From: Planococcus halotolerans
GTDB lineage: Bacteria; Bacillota; Bacilli; Bacillales_A; Planococcaceae
Assembly: GCF_003289955.1 (NCBI RefSeq)
Contig: NZ_QLZR01000002.1
Location: 186,001 to 250,000 of the forward strand
DNA: 64,000 nucleotides
Reading direction: 5' to 3'
Shown here: positions 28,070 through 37,046 of the stretch, piece by piece
How the letters are laid out: each line of letters begins with the position of its first letter
How positions within the stretch are numbered: position 1 is the first letter of the stretch
Notes under the pieces: generated by a model
Databases searched by the model: none
Told to the model about the DNA's origin: nothing
What the model saw: the letters and a program-made list of their open reading frames with translations, nothing else
Made by a program: the position numbers and the translations under genes

Positions 28070-28750
28070 TCAAGGCATTTTGGAATTCCGCTGATGATAG
28101 TGGCTTAATGACATTAAATGGGCCTGCTTTACTTTTCGTAGACCGAACCACCATAAAAACAGCATAAACGGCGCGGCTCCCGCCAAAAGATTATTGTTGA
28201 AGCTGAGACTCGCATTGTAAAGGAAATGCAGCATGAATGGCGTGAATAGCGCCAGGAAAAGCCATTTGTGCTCGACTCCATCTTGAGAGAACTTGGCTTT
28301 TCCAAAATAATAACCCATGACTACACCAAACAAAGCATGGCTGGATACCGGTAGCAATGCCCTGATAAAGGCAATATCTGTACCGAATTCAAGAAGATAC
28401 AAAATATTTTCCACTGTTGCGAATCCCAGCGAAACACTCGCCCCATATAAAATCCCGTCATACGGATCTTCAAAATCCACGTGCCTGAAAATGGCAATCA
28501 GCAAAACCAGCCATTTAAAAAATTCTTCTATTAAACTGGGAAACAGGATATTGGTCGCCAGCAGATTGTTAAACACCTGTTCTTCTTTAAAGACATATTG
28601 CAAAAACAAGATTGGGAATGTCAGTACAGCTCCGTATACGAAACTTTGAAACAGCAATTTGGAAGGCTCCTGTGAAAACTGGTCCCGCAAATAAAAATAA
28701 CTGAATAATGCCAGGCTAGGAGCTATCGCTACAGTTAATAAAATAATCAT
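28070..28750 (-). CDS. prsW: Intramembrane protease PrsW
   Basis: A 226-residue polytopic protein with about seven helices. It carries the active-site glutamates in SLIEEFFKWLV (about 71-81), histidines in SSHALFGVVMGYYFG, and HFLYNASL. In B. subtilis PrsW makes the first cut in the anti-sigma factor RsiW. rsiW is not in this window. The gene sits beside ypdA-like genes as in B. subtilis, but with an asparaginase gene inserted and with sleB/ypeB missing. Confidence 0.88.
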   Translation of the reverse strand: MIILLTVAIAPSLALFSYFYLRDQFSQEPSKLLFQSFVYGAVLTFPILFLQYVFKEEQVFNNLLATNILFPSLIEEFFKWLVLLIAIFRHVDFEDPYDGILYGASVSLGFATVENILYLLEFGTDIAFIRALLPVSSHALFGVVMGYYFGKAKFSQDGVEHKWLFLALFTPFMLHFLYNASLSFNNNLLAGAAPFMLFLWWFGLRKVKQAHLMSLSHYHQRNSKMP

Positions 28751-28833
28751 CGTGATGCTCCTTTGCTCATAGTAATTTCAGTATATCACGATATATTGGG
28801 AATTTTTAGCCAGTTTTTGAAATCGAAGCAGTT

Positions 28834-29802
28834 TTAAATAGCAAACGTCTGTTTATCGATGTTTCCTGCAGAAGACAATACCACTGCGAGTTTGATCCGC
28901 GCTTTTTTACTGTCATAATCACTGCCCAGAAACACACCATTTGCAAGGAGATCATGTGCACTCCCCGGGTAACCGTAGGAAGGATAAACATTGCCCTCTT
29001 CAGCGCTTGTAGTAAGCACTACATAAACCCCCTGCTCCACTGCTTTTCCGATGGAATCAACCATATAAGGAGAAACTTGCCCGCGTCCAGCCGCCTCGAG
29101 GACAATCCCTTTTGATCCTCCTTTGACCAGCATGTCGATTATGTAACCATCTTGCCCCGAATGGCATTTCACTATATCCACTCTTGGTATGCTGTCGATA
29201 ACATTATGTACCTCACGATAGATCGGCTTCTGATATACCCGTACTTTGTCGTTGTCGATAATGCCCAAATAACCATGTCCAAAAGAATCAAATCCCTGCA
29301 GATTGCTCGAATGCACTTTTTTCACATATTTAGCTGAATAGATCCGTTCGTTGAAAACAACCACAGCACCCACATCATGCAAAGTTTTGTCCACGGCAGC
29401 ATTTATTGAATTGCGCAGATTCGAATAAACATCCGTGCCGACTTCTTCCGGAGCACGTTGCGAACCAGTAATCACCACTGGACGGCTGTCGTTAATCGTC
29501 AAATCAAGGAAAAAAGCGGTTTCTTCCAGTGTATCCGTTCCATGGGTTACTACAACGCCATTAACTGCTTCGTCCTGAAATTCTTTTTCTACAGCTTTTT
29601 GGATTTCAAGCATTTGTTCAAAGCCGATATGCATGCTCGGCAATTGGAATATATCAATTACGTTGACTTCAATGTCAATCGGAAGCTGGCATAATTCTGC
29701 CAGTTCCTGACCCGAAATTACCCCTGACTTCAATAAACCCTTTGATATTTCACGTGAAGCAATAGTTCCTCCTGTTGTGATCAAAGATACTTTCTTTTTC
29801 AT
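28834..29802 (-). CDS. ansA: L-asparaginase, type I/II family
   Basis: Hydrolyses asparagine to aspartate and ammonia. The 322 residues have both catalytic threonine motifs: TTGGTIAS (about 9-16) and VVTHGTDTLEETAFFL (about 86-101). The lysine of the second triad lies in the YSAKYVKKVHS stretch. There is no signal peptide, so it is cytoplasmic. It lies between ypdA and prsW, where B. subtilis has other genes. Which ansA/ansB paralogue it matches cannot be decided here. Confidence 0.9.
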   Translation of the reverse strand: MKKKVSLITTGGTIASREISKGLLKSGVISGQELAELCQLPIDIEVNVIDIFQLPSMHIGFEQMLEIQKAVEKEFQDEAVNGVVVTHGTDTLEETAFFLDLTINDSRPVVITGSQRAPEEVGTDVYSNLRNSINAAVDKTLHDVGAVVVFNERIYSAKYVKKVHSSNLQGFDSFGHGYLGIIDNDKVRVYQKPIYREVHNVIDSIPRVDIVKCHSGQDGYIIDMLVKGGSKGIVLEAAGRGQVSPYMVDSIGKAVEQGVYVVLTTSAEEGNVYPSYGYPGSAHDLLANGVFLGSDYDSKKARIKLAVVLSSAGNIDKQTFAI

Positions 29803-29866
29803 ATACTAAAACCCCTTCCGATGCTCTTGTTGCATTCTTCTATATAATCTTCATAAATGAATTTCG

Positions 29867-30838
29867 TTATTGTTTTTTAGCTCCCCGCGCTTGAATTACT
29901 GCTGCAATCTGCTCACCGTGGAAACGGCCATTTTCAATGAAGATTTCATTGGCGTTGTTGCCGGCAGCTATGACACCTGCTATGAACAGGCCCTCCACTC
30001 CGGTTTCCATTGTGATTTCATCAAATTCCGGCCTGCCGGTTGCAGGGTCTATTACAATTCCCATCCCTTCCAGAAATTCATGGTTTGGATGATAGCCGAT
30101 CATAGCAAACACAAAATCATTTTCTATATATTCTTTTCTGTCGTCCACTGTAAGTTCAACTGTACTTCCTGTAATCCGGTCAACCATGGAGTCAAACAGC
30201 ATGCGGATTTCACCTTTTCGGACCAATCCGTCAAATTCCGGCAGTATCCACGGTTTGATGCTTTTTGAATAACTGGTTCCGTGATAGGAAACGGTGACCC
30301 TGCTGCCAGCTTTATGCAACTCCAAAGCAGCATCGACCGCAGAGTTTTTGCCGCCGATCACCAGTACATCCTGATTGAAATAAGGATGCCCTTCTTTAAA
30401 ATAATGCATGACTTTTGGGAGACCCGCTCCTTCGACATCCAGCACATTAGGTTGGTCGTAATAACCTGTAGCAGCCACCAGGTATTTAGAGCGGTAAACA
30501 CCTTTTGTCGTGTGGACGATAAATTCTTCATCCTTTTCAACAGATAAAGCCGTTTCATAAGGTCTTACGTCCAATCCTGCCATCGTTACCACATTTCGGT
30601 AATAAACAAGTGCCTGATTTCTTCTTGGCTTTCTTTCTTCTGTTATAAACGGGATGCCGCCAATCGATAAACGTTCGCTCGAGCTGAAAAAAGTTTGATG
30701 TGTCGGATATTTATAGATGGCATTGACGACGTTCCCTTTTTCAATGACGATAACCTTCAACCCTGTATTTTGTATTTCAATAGCGGCAGATAAGCCACAA
30801 GGACCGCCGCCTATGATTATTACATCTGTTTGTTCCAT
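29867..30838 (-). CDS. ypdA: Bacillithiol disulfide reductase YpdA (Bdr)
   Basis: An FAD- and NADPH-dependent reductase of the thioredoxin-reductase-like class that reduces bacillithiol disulfide. The 323 residues have IIGGGPCGLSAAIEI at the start, with the family's Cys in GGGPCG, then SSSERLSIGG and the NADPH loop VIGGKNSAVDAALEL. The C-terminus has GLFIAGVIAAGNNANEIF. The ATG at 30838 has AGGAGT upstream. It pairs functionally with BshA (315-1454). Confidence 0.93.
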   Translation of the reverse strand: MEQTDVIIIGGGPCGLSAAIEIQNTGLKVIVIEKGNVVNAIYKYPTHQTFFSSSERLSIGGIPFITEERKPRRNQALVYYRNVVTMAGLDVRPYETALSVEKDEEFIVHTTKGVYRSKYLVAATGYYDQPNVLDVEGAGLPKVMHYFKEGHPYFNQDVLVIGGKNSAVDAALELHKAGSRVTVSYHGTSYSKSIKPWILPEFDGLVRKGEIRMLFDSMVDRITGSTVELTVDDRKEYIENDFVFAMIGYHPNHEFLEGMGIVIDPATGRPEFDEITMETGVEGLFIAGVIAAGNNANEIFIENGRFHGEQIAAVIQARGAKKQ

Positions 30839-30907
30839 AAAAGCCAACTCCTGCCTGTTACATTTCTCTTCCATTTAAGCATAGAAGATTTTGTTGTACA
30901 TTGCCAC

Positions 30908-31672
30908 TTAACTCCGATTCCGCCTTTCAGCGGGCACTATTTCTAAAATGTGGTATTGGGCTTCAGCGCCCAGCCGCAGCGGCAAAGAAGTGGTGCCGTA
31001 ACCGTTGGTGACAAGTTCATATCCGGAAGCGGTTTTTTTCAGAGCCCCTTTTTTATAAAGGCCGATTCTGCCAAATCTGATTTGTCCGCCATGGGTATGT
31101 CCTGCCATCATAATGCCTGGGCCTTTGGCAGCTCTCAAATATTTGAAAACAGCTGGTGTATGCGACACAAAGAGAACCGCATCATCCTCTTCCACTTTTG
31201 AAAAAGCTTTTTCCAGCTTTTCCTCCCTGTCATTGAAAAAATCAACACCGACCAATTTAAGATGGGGATTTCCGAATAACTCCACAGACTCATTATCCAA
31301 TATTTTCACTTGAAAATGATTCAGCAATTTACGGAAATTCCGTTCCCCGACTTCTTCGTCATTATTCCCCCATATGAAATAGACAGGTGCCGCTTCAGTC
31401 AGAATACGCAAATTATCTGCCGTTCTTTTCATCGGCACGCCACGTTCAGTAAGATCCCCTCCAATAATTATCACATCAACCGGTAAAGTAATAAAATCTT
31501 CCGGCAGTTTTTTCCGATGTATATCAGCTATGAAAATCATGCGAAAAGGCCTAAATCCCTTTCCAGTTTCCAAAGGGATGACTTGTCTTTTTTCCTTCGC
31601 GCTGTTTGCATTCCTGAACATAAATAAGAGCAGCGCTGCTGCTGCAAACCCTGTGTTATATAAAAATTTCAT
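30908..31672 (-). CDS. ypbG: Membrane-anchored metallophosphoesterase YpbG
   Basis: A calcineurin-like phosphoesterase of 254 residues. The metal-binding motifs appear in order: FIADIH, IIGGDLTERG, WGNNDEE, FVSHTP and AGHTHGGQIRFG. A short N-terminal hydrophobic stretch (about 2-17) may anchor it. The start at 31672 has GGGGGAG upstream; the open frame extends seven codons further. The substrate is unknown. It is preceded by a terminator of the neighbouring CBS gene, so its promoter must lie close to its start. Confidence 0.87.
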   Translation of the reverse strand: MKFLYNTGFAAAALLLFMFRNANSAKEKRQVIPLETGKGFRPFRMIFIADIHRKKLPEDFITLPVDVIIIGGDLTERGVPMKRTADNLRILTEAAPVYFIWGNNDEEVGERNFRKLLNHFQVKILDNESVELFGNPHLKLVGVDFFNDREEKLEKAFSKVEEDDAVLFVSHTPAVFKYLRAAKGPGIMMAGHTHGGQIRFGRIGLYKKGALKKTASGYELVTNGYGTTSLPLRLGAEAQYHILEIVPAERRNRS

Positions 31673-31694
31673 ATGCACCGCTCCCCCAATCAAT

Positions 31695-31729
31695 AAAGAG
31701 GCATAAGCAAGTTCTGCTTATGCCTCTTT
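31695..31729 (-). terminator. Terminator of the CBS-ACT gene
   Basis: A perfect 15-pair stem AAAGAGGCATAAGCA / TGCTTATGCCTCTTT with a 5-base loop, right after the gene stop and just before the ypbG start. Confidence 0.93.
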
Positions 31730-31738
31730 ATTTTCCTA

Positions 31739-32368
31739 TTAATCTTCTGAAATATCCAGTACGCGGAATCCGGATTTTTCAAGTTCTTTGACAAATTTAT
31801 TCACATTGTCTTTTTTACGGATTTTCAGGACGATTCTTCGAACGACTTTATCGGTTTCATCAAAAGTCACCAGGGAAATGACCGATTCCTTGTATTTCTC
31901 GATCAGTTCACCAAGCCGGCCGATCCGGCCTTCCGATTCAACGGATGTAAAGGTGATCCGGTAACCGGATTTCTTCATCCCAAAAGCACTTTGAAGCTGA
32001 TTCACCAGGTCAAAACGAGTAACTATGCCCAGGAATTCCCCATCTTCCACAACAGCGATAATCGGAAAATCGCTTAATTCCACCAATGCTTTTTCATATA
32101 CATCATCAAGGCTAAGGAAAACATCTTCATTCACCAAAACATCTTTTATTTTAGTTGAACTTATGTATTCTTCCTTGCTTTGTCCTGCGTTAAAAAATGC
32201 TTTATATGCATGGTACCAAGTGAAAATCCCCTTGAATGCAGTGCCTTCCACTACCGGCAGGGCATCCACTGAATGTTTTTCCAATAAATCCAGTCCTACT
32301 TGAACTGAATCCCCCGGTTTTACTGTGTAGCATTTTTCTTTTTTGATCATCGCGCTTTTTACGAACAT
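31739..32368 (-). CDS. CBS-domain pair with C-terminal ACT-like domain
   Basis: A 209-residue soluble protein. Two CBS motifs are visible: residues about 8-65 (VDALPVVEGTAFKGIFTW) and 75-130 (DFPIIAVVEDGEFLGIVTR). The last 75 residues look like an ACT domain (YRITFTSVESEGRIGRLGEL...LVTFDE...IVLKIRKK). This architecture resembles AcuB and suggests adenine-nucleotide or ligand sensing. I do not recognise a specific name. It has its own terminator and lies between ypbG and ypbE. Confidence 0.8.
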   Translation of the reverse strand: MFVKSAMIKKEKCYTVKPGDSVQVGLDLLEKHSVDALPVVEGTAFKGIFTWYHAYKAFFNAGQSKEEYISSTKIKDVLVNEDVFLSLDDVYEKALVELSDFPIIAVVEDGEFLGIVTRFDLVNQLQSAFGMKKSGYRITFTSVESEGRIGRLGELIEKYKESVISLVTFDETDKVVRRIVLKIRKKDNVNKFVKELEKSGFRVLDISED

Positions 32369-32428
32369 TTGCCCACTCCTGTCTTTGATGGTATTAAAAT
32401 ATCTTGCTCATTATAAAAGTACCCTCTT

Positions 32429-33115
32429 TTAAGGAAGGATTAACTTTTGTCCGACGTAAATTTCATTGGAACTTAATCCATTTGCCTGTTTTATCTTTTC
32501 AACAGCTGCTCCAGCTCCAGAAGCTCCGTAATTATTGACGGCAATTCTGTATAATGTCTCGTTGTCTTTGACGACTACCGTTTTGGCACCGTCATTTTCA
32601 CTGGCTGCAGGCTCTTCCGGCACAGGAGTGCTTGGTGTTTCTTGTGTTGGCGCTTCCTGTTCAGCAGGTTTTTCACTTTGTTCCTGCTTTTCTGTCTCTT
32701 CAGGTGTTTCATCTTTTACAGCCTCTTCAGCTTTTTCTTCCTCTTTCGCATCTGTTTCTTTTGCTTTGTCAGCATCAGTTTCTGCTGTTTCATCAGCTAC
32801 GTCCTCTTCTGTTTCTTCAGGGACGATAACCGAACTTTCATTGGCCGGCGAAGCATTTTCAAAGCTCACTTCATTTTCATTTTTCGCCCCGATCAGTGTA
32901 TCATTCGGCTCATAAATAAAAGCCACATAAATTAAAATCGTTACCGGAATAAGGATGAAAATAAAGAATAGTGAGGGCAGTAAAAGGTTTTTTCGTTTTT
33001 TAGGCGACTGATTGCCCGACTGGCGATGTGCTCTCCGTGACAGGGTTGAATTACTATCCGCAGTGATTTCCTGGCGATCTTTTTCCAGGGATTCCCGATA
33101 ATTTTTTTTATCCAT
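32429..33115 (-). CDS. ypbE: LysM-domain membrane protein YpbE
   Basis: A 228-residue protein with three parts: a basic cytoplasmic tail (1-44), one membrane helix (about 45-67), and an outside part. The outside part has a 95-residue low-complexity linker rich in Glu, Ala, Thr and Lys (about 90-175) and a C-terminal LysM domain (VVKDNETLYRIAVNNYG ... NEIYVGQKLILP). LysM binds peptidoglycan, so the protein probably tethers membrane and wall. The position next to recQ matches B. subtilis YpbE. Confidence 0.85.
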   Translation of the reverse strand: MDKKNYRESLEKDRQEITADSNSTLSRRAHRQSGNQSPKKRKNLLLPSLFFIFILIPVTILIYVAFIYEPNDTLIGAKNENEVSFENASPANESSVIVPEETEEDVADETAETDADKAKETDAKEEEKAEEAVKDETPEETEKQEQSEKPAEQEAPTQETPSTPVPEEPAASENDGAKTVVVKDNETLYRIAVNNYGASGAGAAVEKIKQANGLSSNEIYVGQKLILP

Positions 33116-33195
33116 TTAATAATTACCCCATTCTTATCTGATGACTTTATTATGACGAAAAAAGTCCCATTTGTAAATGCCATAATAATACATAA

Positions 33196-34623
33196 TTAAC
33201 ATTGTAAAATCGCATTTAACCGGTTTTCCCATGTATCTGATAAATCAACAGCCCTGCTTTCCCGCTGCTTCAAGAATTTATTGTAATCAAGTCCATCATT
33301 GACGCAGCAGTTCGCCGGCTTATTTTGGAGTTGCTGATCAAAACATTCCATAAGATATTCCCTGATGCAGCTTTCCAAAAATATTAATTTCCTTATTTTA
33401 GCAGACTGTTTCATTTTTTCAATTTTTTGTTGTTCTATCTGGTAAATCGTCTCTTGTTCAGTCAAGTGATTCTTCCAATAGGAAATCACTCTCATTGATG
33501 TTTCCCTGACAATACCCTGTTCGACCAATTGAGTCCCCTCATCAGCATTTCGATATATTTCACGGATTTCATTTTCAGTCGGTAAATCGTCAAGTACCAG
33601 GCTTTCAAGGAGTTCTTCGTCACCTGCTGCATACAATAAGGTTGCAAGGGCCGGACTGCCGTCTCTTCCCGCTCTGCCCACTTCCTGCACATATCCTTCT
33701 ATGGAAGTAGGAACTTGATAATGGATGACGTGGCTGATGTCAGGAATGTGGACGCCCATGCCGAATGCGTTTGTTGAACATACCCATTCCAGTTCGCCGT
33801 TTTGAAACTGCTGCTGCACAAAAATACGGTCCTGGTGCTCCATGCCTCCATGGTAGAAAGCGGTCCGGATTCCGGCAAGATTCAATAACCCCGATAATTC
33901 CTGTGATTTTTTTCTGGTGCCGGCATAAATGATTCCCGGTCCCCTATTCGCTGAAACAAATAATTTCAGCCATTCCAGTTTTTCATTTCCGCTAGTGAAC
34001 TTCCTGATATCGTATGCAATATTTTTGCGGTCCATCGGATGAGTGTAGACATATGGATCAGAAAGGTCCAAATAGTTTTTGATCTCTTCTGTCACCTTTG
34101 CCGTGGCGGTGGCAGTAAGCGCCAAAACTCTCGGATGGCCCAGTACCGGCAAAATTTCAGCAATCCGCAGGTAATCCGGCCGAAAATCAAAGCCCCATTG
34201 GGATATACAATGGGCTTCATCCGCTACCAGCAACGAGATGCGGATATCACGCAATCTATTTTTGATATAAGGTTGTACCAGCATTTCAGGAGAAATAAAA
34301 ATAAAACGGTAATTGCTCAAGTTGTTCAAAACGTTTGACCGCTCAGCAGGGTCAAGAAAGGAATTGAGGGCTGTCACTGACTTTTCCCCCATTTTCTTAA
34401 GCTGAGCTACCTGGTCCTGCATCAATGACAGTAAGGGAGATACAATCAGCACGCTTCCTTCCAGCAAGTGAGCGGGAAGTTGATAACACATCGATTTCCC
34501 CATCCCTGTCGGCAATAAGGCTATGACATCCTGGCCTGCCAGGATTTTTTCAATTACTTCTTTTTGGCCGGGACGAAATGAGGTAAAGCCATAGGCATCG
34601 AATAATGTTTTCTCCAGATTCAC
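33196..34623 (-). CDS. recQ: ATP-dependent DNA helicase RecQ (short form)
   Basis: A superfamily 2 helicase of 475 residues. Motifs seen: FRPGQKEVI, ALLPTGMGKSMCYQLP (Walker A), LLVADEAHCISQWGFDFRPDY (DEAH and the RecQ aromatic loop), LALTATAT, FGMGVHIPDISHVIHYQVP and QEVGRAGRDG. The C-terminal region is short and shows no HRDC domain, as in the smaller of the two RecQ-like proteins of bacilli. The start is GTG, overlapping the ypbB stop (GTGA). Confidence 0.93.
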   Translation of the reverse strand: MNLEKTLFDAYGFTSFRPGQKEVIEKILAGQDVIALLPTGMGKSMCYQLPAHLLEGSVLIVSPLLSLMQDQVAQLKKMGEKSVTALNSFLDPAERSNVLNNLSNYRFIFISPEMLVQPYIKNRLRDIRISLLVADEAHCISQWGFDFRPDYLRIAEILPVLGHPRVLALTATATAKVTEEIKNYLDLSDPYVYTHPMDRKNIAYDIRKFTSGNEKLEWLKLFVSANRGPGIIYAGTRKKSQELSGLLNLAGIRTAFYHGGMEHQDRIFVQQQFQNGELEWVCSTNAFGMGVHIPDISHVIHYQVPTSIEGYVQEVGRAGRDGSPALATLLYAAGDEELLESLVLDDLPTENEIREIYRNADEGTQLVEQGIVRETSMRVISYWKNHLTEQETIYQIEQQKIEKMKQSAKIRKLIFLESCIREYLMECFDQQLQNKPANCCVNDGLDYNKFLKQRESRAVDLSDTWENRLNAILQC

Positions 34624-35645
34624 TTGATCTCCCCCTTTGTCGCCAGTGCCAGGCGAATTTGAAAATAACTGGCTTCAGGCACGATTTCTTTGATATCCCG
34701 AAGCCTTTTGGTATTTTGCGACTGGCTGGCTGCAATGATTTTGCTGTAGAGGGCCCCTCCCATAAAAGCAAGGATATCGAACCCCGGATCATTCATGGCT
34801 AATTCCACAAAATGATCTTCAATTGTGCTGGTTTTCAAACCTCTTAATGCAGCAATCTCTTCAAGGCTGCGTCCATTCTTGAAATAGCTTTCGGTTCTTC
34901 GTGCAGTCTCGGTAAGCGAAGATTTTTGGATGACACCATCCAATAGGACTTTAAGCAGCGGATAATCCTCCGTTTCTATTATCTCCATCCAGGTATGCAG
35001 CGCTTCTATTGCCTGCAAGCGAATATCGATGACTTCCTTGCTTTCCATTGCGGCGATTTGTTCCCACGTCAATCCGCCGACTTTATAACCGGAAAGCCTT
35101 TGTAAGACAATTTTTTTAGCCGCGTCGTCTACCTCCGCCTTGGAGAGGCTGCCGGCAATTTCTGCTTTTAAATTTCTGCAGCTTACCTCATTGCGATAAT
35201 CTATCCTATGTAAATATGACTTTACCCATTGTTGTACATCATCAGCGATGACCACCGGATCAAATACTCTATGATTTTGATGGATATGCGACAAGGTCTG
35301 GACAATCAGTGATAAACGGGCCATAAACAACTGTTCGTTCCCCCGGTATTTCCAGCCATTCACTGATGGCGCGGCCGGTTGATAAGCTAATGACTCTTCC
35401 GACATGCGGACAACTTGACCATCTGTTATAATAAAACCCTTATCAAAAAGCTTTTGTATAGCTTTATCGTATACCTTTTTTTCCAGTTTCGGCAGGATGC
35501 CGAAATAAGGATGGAGTTTATAATAGCCGATATCCTGTATTGTCTGGCCGGACTTTTTGCCTTTTAACAGGTGATAGGGAGATGAAACAGTCCGCTCGCC
35601 ATCCACTGCTTTTAAAATAATGATAAGAATATCTTCAAATAACAA
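34620..35645 (-). CDS. ypbB: YpbB, helix-turn-helix protein coupled to RecQ
   Basis: A 341-residue soluble protein. The segment KNGRSLEEIAALRGLKTSTIEDHFVELA (about 265-293, read in parts) is a helix-turn-helix like that in RecQ-linked HTH_40 domains, which act as the missing C-terminal helicase module. The rest is helical and without known motifs. The start is TTG at 35645, after AGGGGGCG. Its end overlaps recQ, so the two are translated together and may act as one machine. Confidence 0.85.
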   Translation of the reverse strand: MLFEDILIIILKAVDGERTVSSPYHLLKGKKSGQTIQDIGYYKLHPYFGILPKLEKKVYDKAIQKLFDKGFIITDGQVVRMSEESLAYQPAAPSVNGWKYRGNEQLFMARLSLIVQTLSHIHQNHRVFDPVVIADDVQQWVKSYLHRIDYRNEVSCRNLKAEIAGSLSKAEVDDAAKKIVLQRLSGYKVGGLTWEQIAAMESKEVIDIRLQAIEALHTWMEIIETEDYPLLKVLLDGVIQKSSLTETARRTESYFKNGRSLEEIAALRGLKTSTIEDHFVELAMNDPGFDILAFMGGALYSKIIAASQSQNTKRLRDIKEIVPEASYFQIRLALATKGEIK

Positions 35646-35670
35646 GACTGCGCCCCCTAGCGGTTTTTGG

Positions 35671-35699
35671 TTGAAAAACTAAACAAACACCTTTAGAAT
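35671..35699 (+). promoter_or_regulatory. Putative promoter of the ferredoxin gene
   Basis: TTGAAA (35671-35676), a 17-base spacer and TAGAAT (35694-35699), about 53 bases before the ATG. Confidence 0.6.
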
Positions 35700-35719
35700 G
35701 AAAACGATAGTATAACTGA

Positions 35720-36004
<285 letters not shown>

Positions 36005-36014
36005 TACTTGATGC

Positions 36015-36058
36015 AATAAGAAATCCCCCGAGAAAATTTTCTCGGGGGATTTCTTATT
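36015..36058. terminator. Bidirectional terminator between fer and ribU
   Basis: A perfect 22-base inverted repeat with no spare loop bases (stem core AAATCCCCCGAGAAAA / TTTTCTCGGGGGATTT) between two convergent genes. Confidence 0.93.
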
Positions 36059-36103
36059 GTCTGCACTTTAATGGCTCTGTTTCAAAAATGGCTATAATTT
36101 AAT

Positions 36104-36685
36104 TCAGGTTTGATAGAACAGACGCTGCTTTTCGATCCATCTGTGCATGCTGCTGAACATCAGCAGAACCACAAGCGTCAGCAATAGGCCTTTAATCAAG
36201 TTGAATGGCAATATACCTAATACAATTGTTCCGAAAAGCGCACTGCCTGTTTCAGCAGGCATGTTCAGGAAGTATGTGTACATTGGCAGGAATACCAAAT
36301 AATTGAGTATGCTCATGCCGATTGCCATGGATATAGTTCCCGCAGCCAATCCGAAAACCATCCCTTTTTTAGTGGAAATTTTGTTGTAGATGTAATAGAC
36401 CGGCATGAAAAATAATATGCTTGTTACAAAGTTCGCCAAGTGGCCAACTGGCACTCCAGTCGGACTTCCCTGAAACATCCAATCAAGCACATTTTTGAAA
36501 AAAGCCACAAGGATTCCGGCCACAGGCCCCATCGTGATTGCCGCAATCAATGCTGGCACGTCACTGAAATCCACTTTCAAAAATGCCGGCAACGCTGGCA
36601 GTGGGAAGTTCAACAGCATCAAAATAAATGAAATACTGCTCAGCATCCCGATTACAATCATCGACTGTAATTTTTTGTTCTTCAT
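36104..36685 (-). CDS. ribU: Riboflavin ECF transporter substrate-binding subunit
   Basis: S-component that captures riboflavin and works with a shared EcfAA'T energy module encoded elsewhere. The 193 residues have five to six helices. The conserved N-terminal block is LPAFLKVDFSDVPALIAAITMGPVAG (in two parts), followed by KNVLDWMFQGSPTGVPVGHLANF. It is preceded on the same strand by an FMN riboswitch, so it is made when FMN is low. Confidence 0.95.
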   Translation of the reverse strand: MKNKKLQSMIVIGMLSSISFILMLLNFPLPALPAFLKVDFSDVPALIAAITMGPVAGILVAFFKNVLDWMFQGSPTGVPVGHLANFVTSILFFMPVYYIYNKISTKKGMVFGLAAGTISMAIGMSILNYLVFLPMYTYFLNMPAETGSALFGTIVLGILPFNLIKGLLLTLVVLLMFSSMHRWIEKQRLFYQT

Positions 36686-36747
36686 ATTCCTCTCTCCTTG
36701 TCGTGATTCACCAGAAGAAAGGCTTGGATAGTGTTGTCACATAATAA

Positions 36748-36775
36748 ATCCCTTAAGCAAACAATGCTTAAGGGA
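36748..36775 (-). terminator. Expression-platform hairpin of the FMN riboswitch
   Basis: Minus strand CCCTTAAGC / GCTTAAGGG stem then ATTTATT. The T run is weak, but its place between aptamer and ribU fits a transcription terminator formed when FMN is bound. Confidence 0.65.
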
Positions 36776-36829
36776 GAAAAGGCACACTTAAAATAGCGTT
36801 CCGTTTACAGTAAACGACACACGTCCGCA

Positions 36830-36962
36830 CCTTCACCTTCTCCCATCCAGACTATACTGTCGGCTTTGGAATCTCACCAAATCCTGCGTTTTACGGCTCG
36901 CGGGCTTATGAACAATTGTTCAATTACCGCCGGTAGGGAATTGCACCCTGCCCCGAAGATGA
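36830..36962 (-). ncRNA. FMN riboswitch (RFN element) upstream of ribU
   Basis: Minus strand 36962 to 36830. The hallmark strings are present in order: ATCTTCGGGGCAGGG, TGCAATTCCC, ACCGGCGGT, AGCCCGCGAGC, GGATTTGGTGAGATTCC, AAAGCCGACAGT and GTCTGGATGGGAGAAGG. These form the P1 to P6 arms of the aptamer. The arm between ACCGGCGGT and AGCCCGCGAGC is extended by GAACAATTGTTC. The 360-base gap 36686-37046 is otherwise leader sequence plus a short AT-rich stretch after rsiX. Confidence 0.96.
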
Positions 36963-37046
36963 ATCGATATTTTATTGGATTACAAATTAATGATAATCGA
37001 AAAAAGACGCATTGTAAATAGCTTTGCTTACAATGCGCCTCTCCTG

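Noticed and set aside
27870..28154. 94-codon minus-strand frame across the cmk-prsW repeats
   Set aside because: It spans repeat, terminator and the prsW 3' end and has no ribosome site; a chance frame.
32535..32935. Three long plus-strand frames opposite ypbE
   Set aside because: They mirror the Glu/Ala/Lys-rich codons of the spacer as Ser/Phe/Leu-rich peptides; a shadow of a low-complexity gene.
34605..34802. Plus-strand frame opposite the ypbB-recQ junction
   Set aside because: It lies over two overlapping real genes and has no supporting motif.
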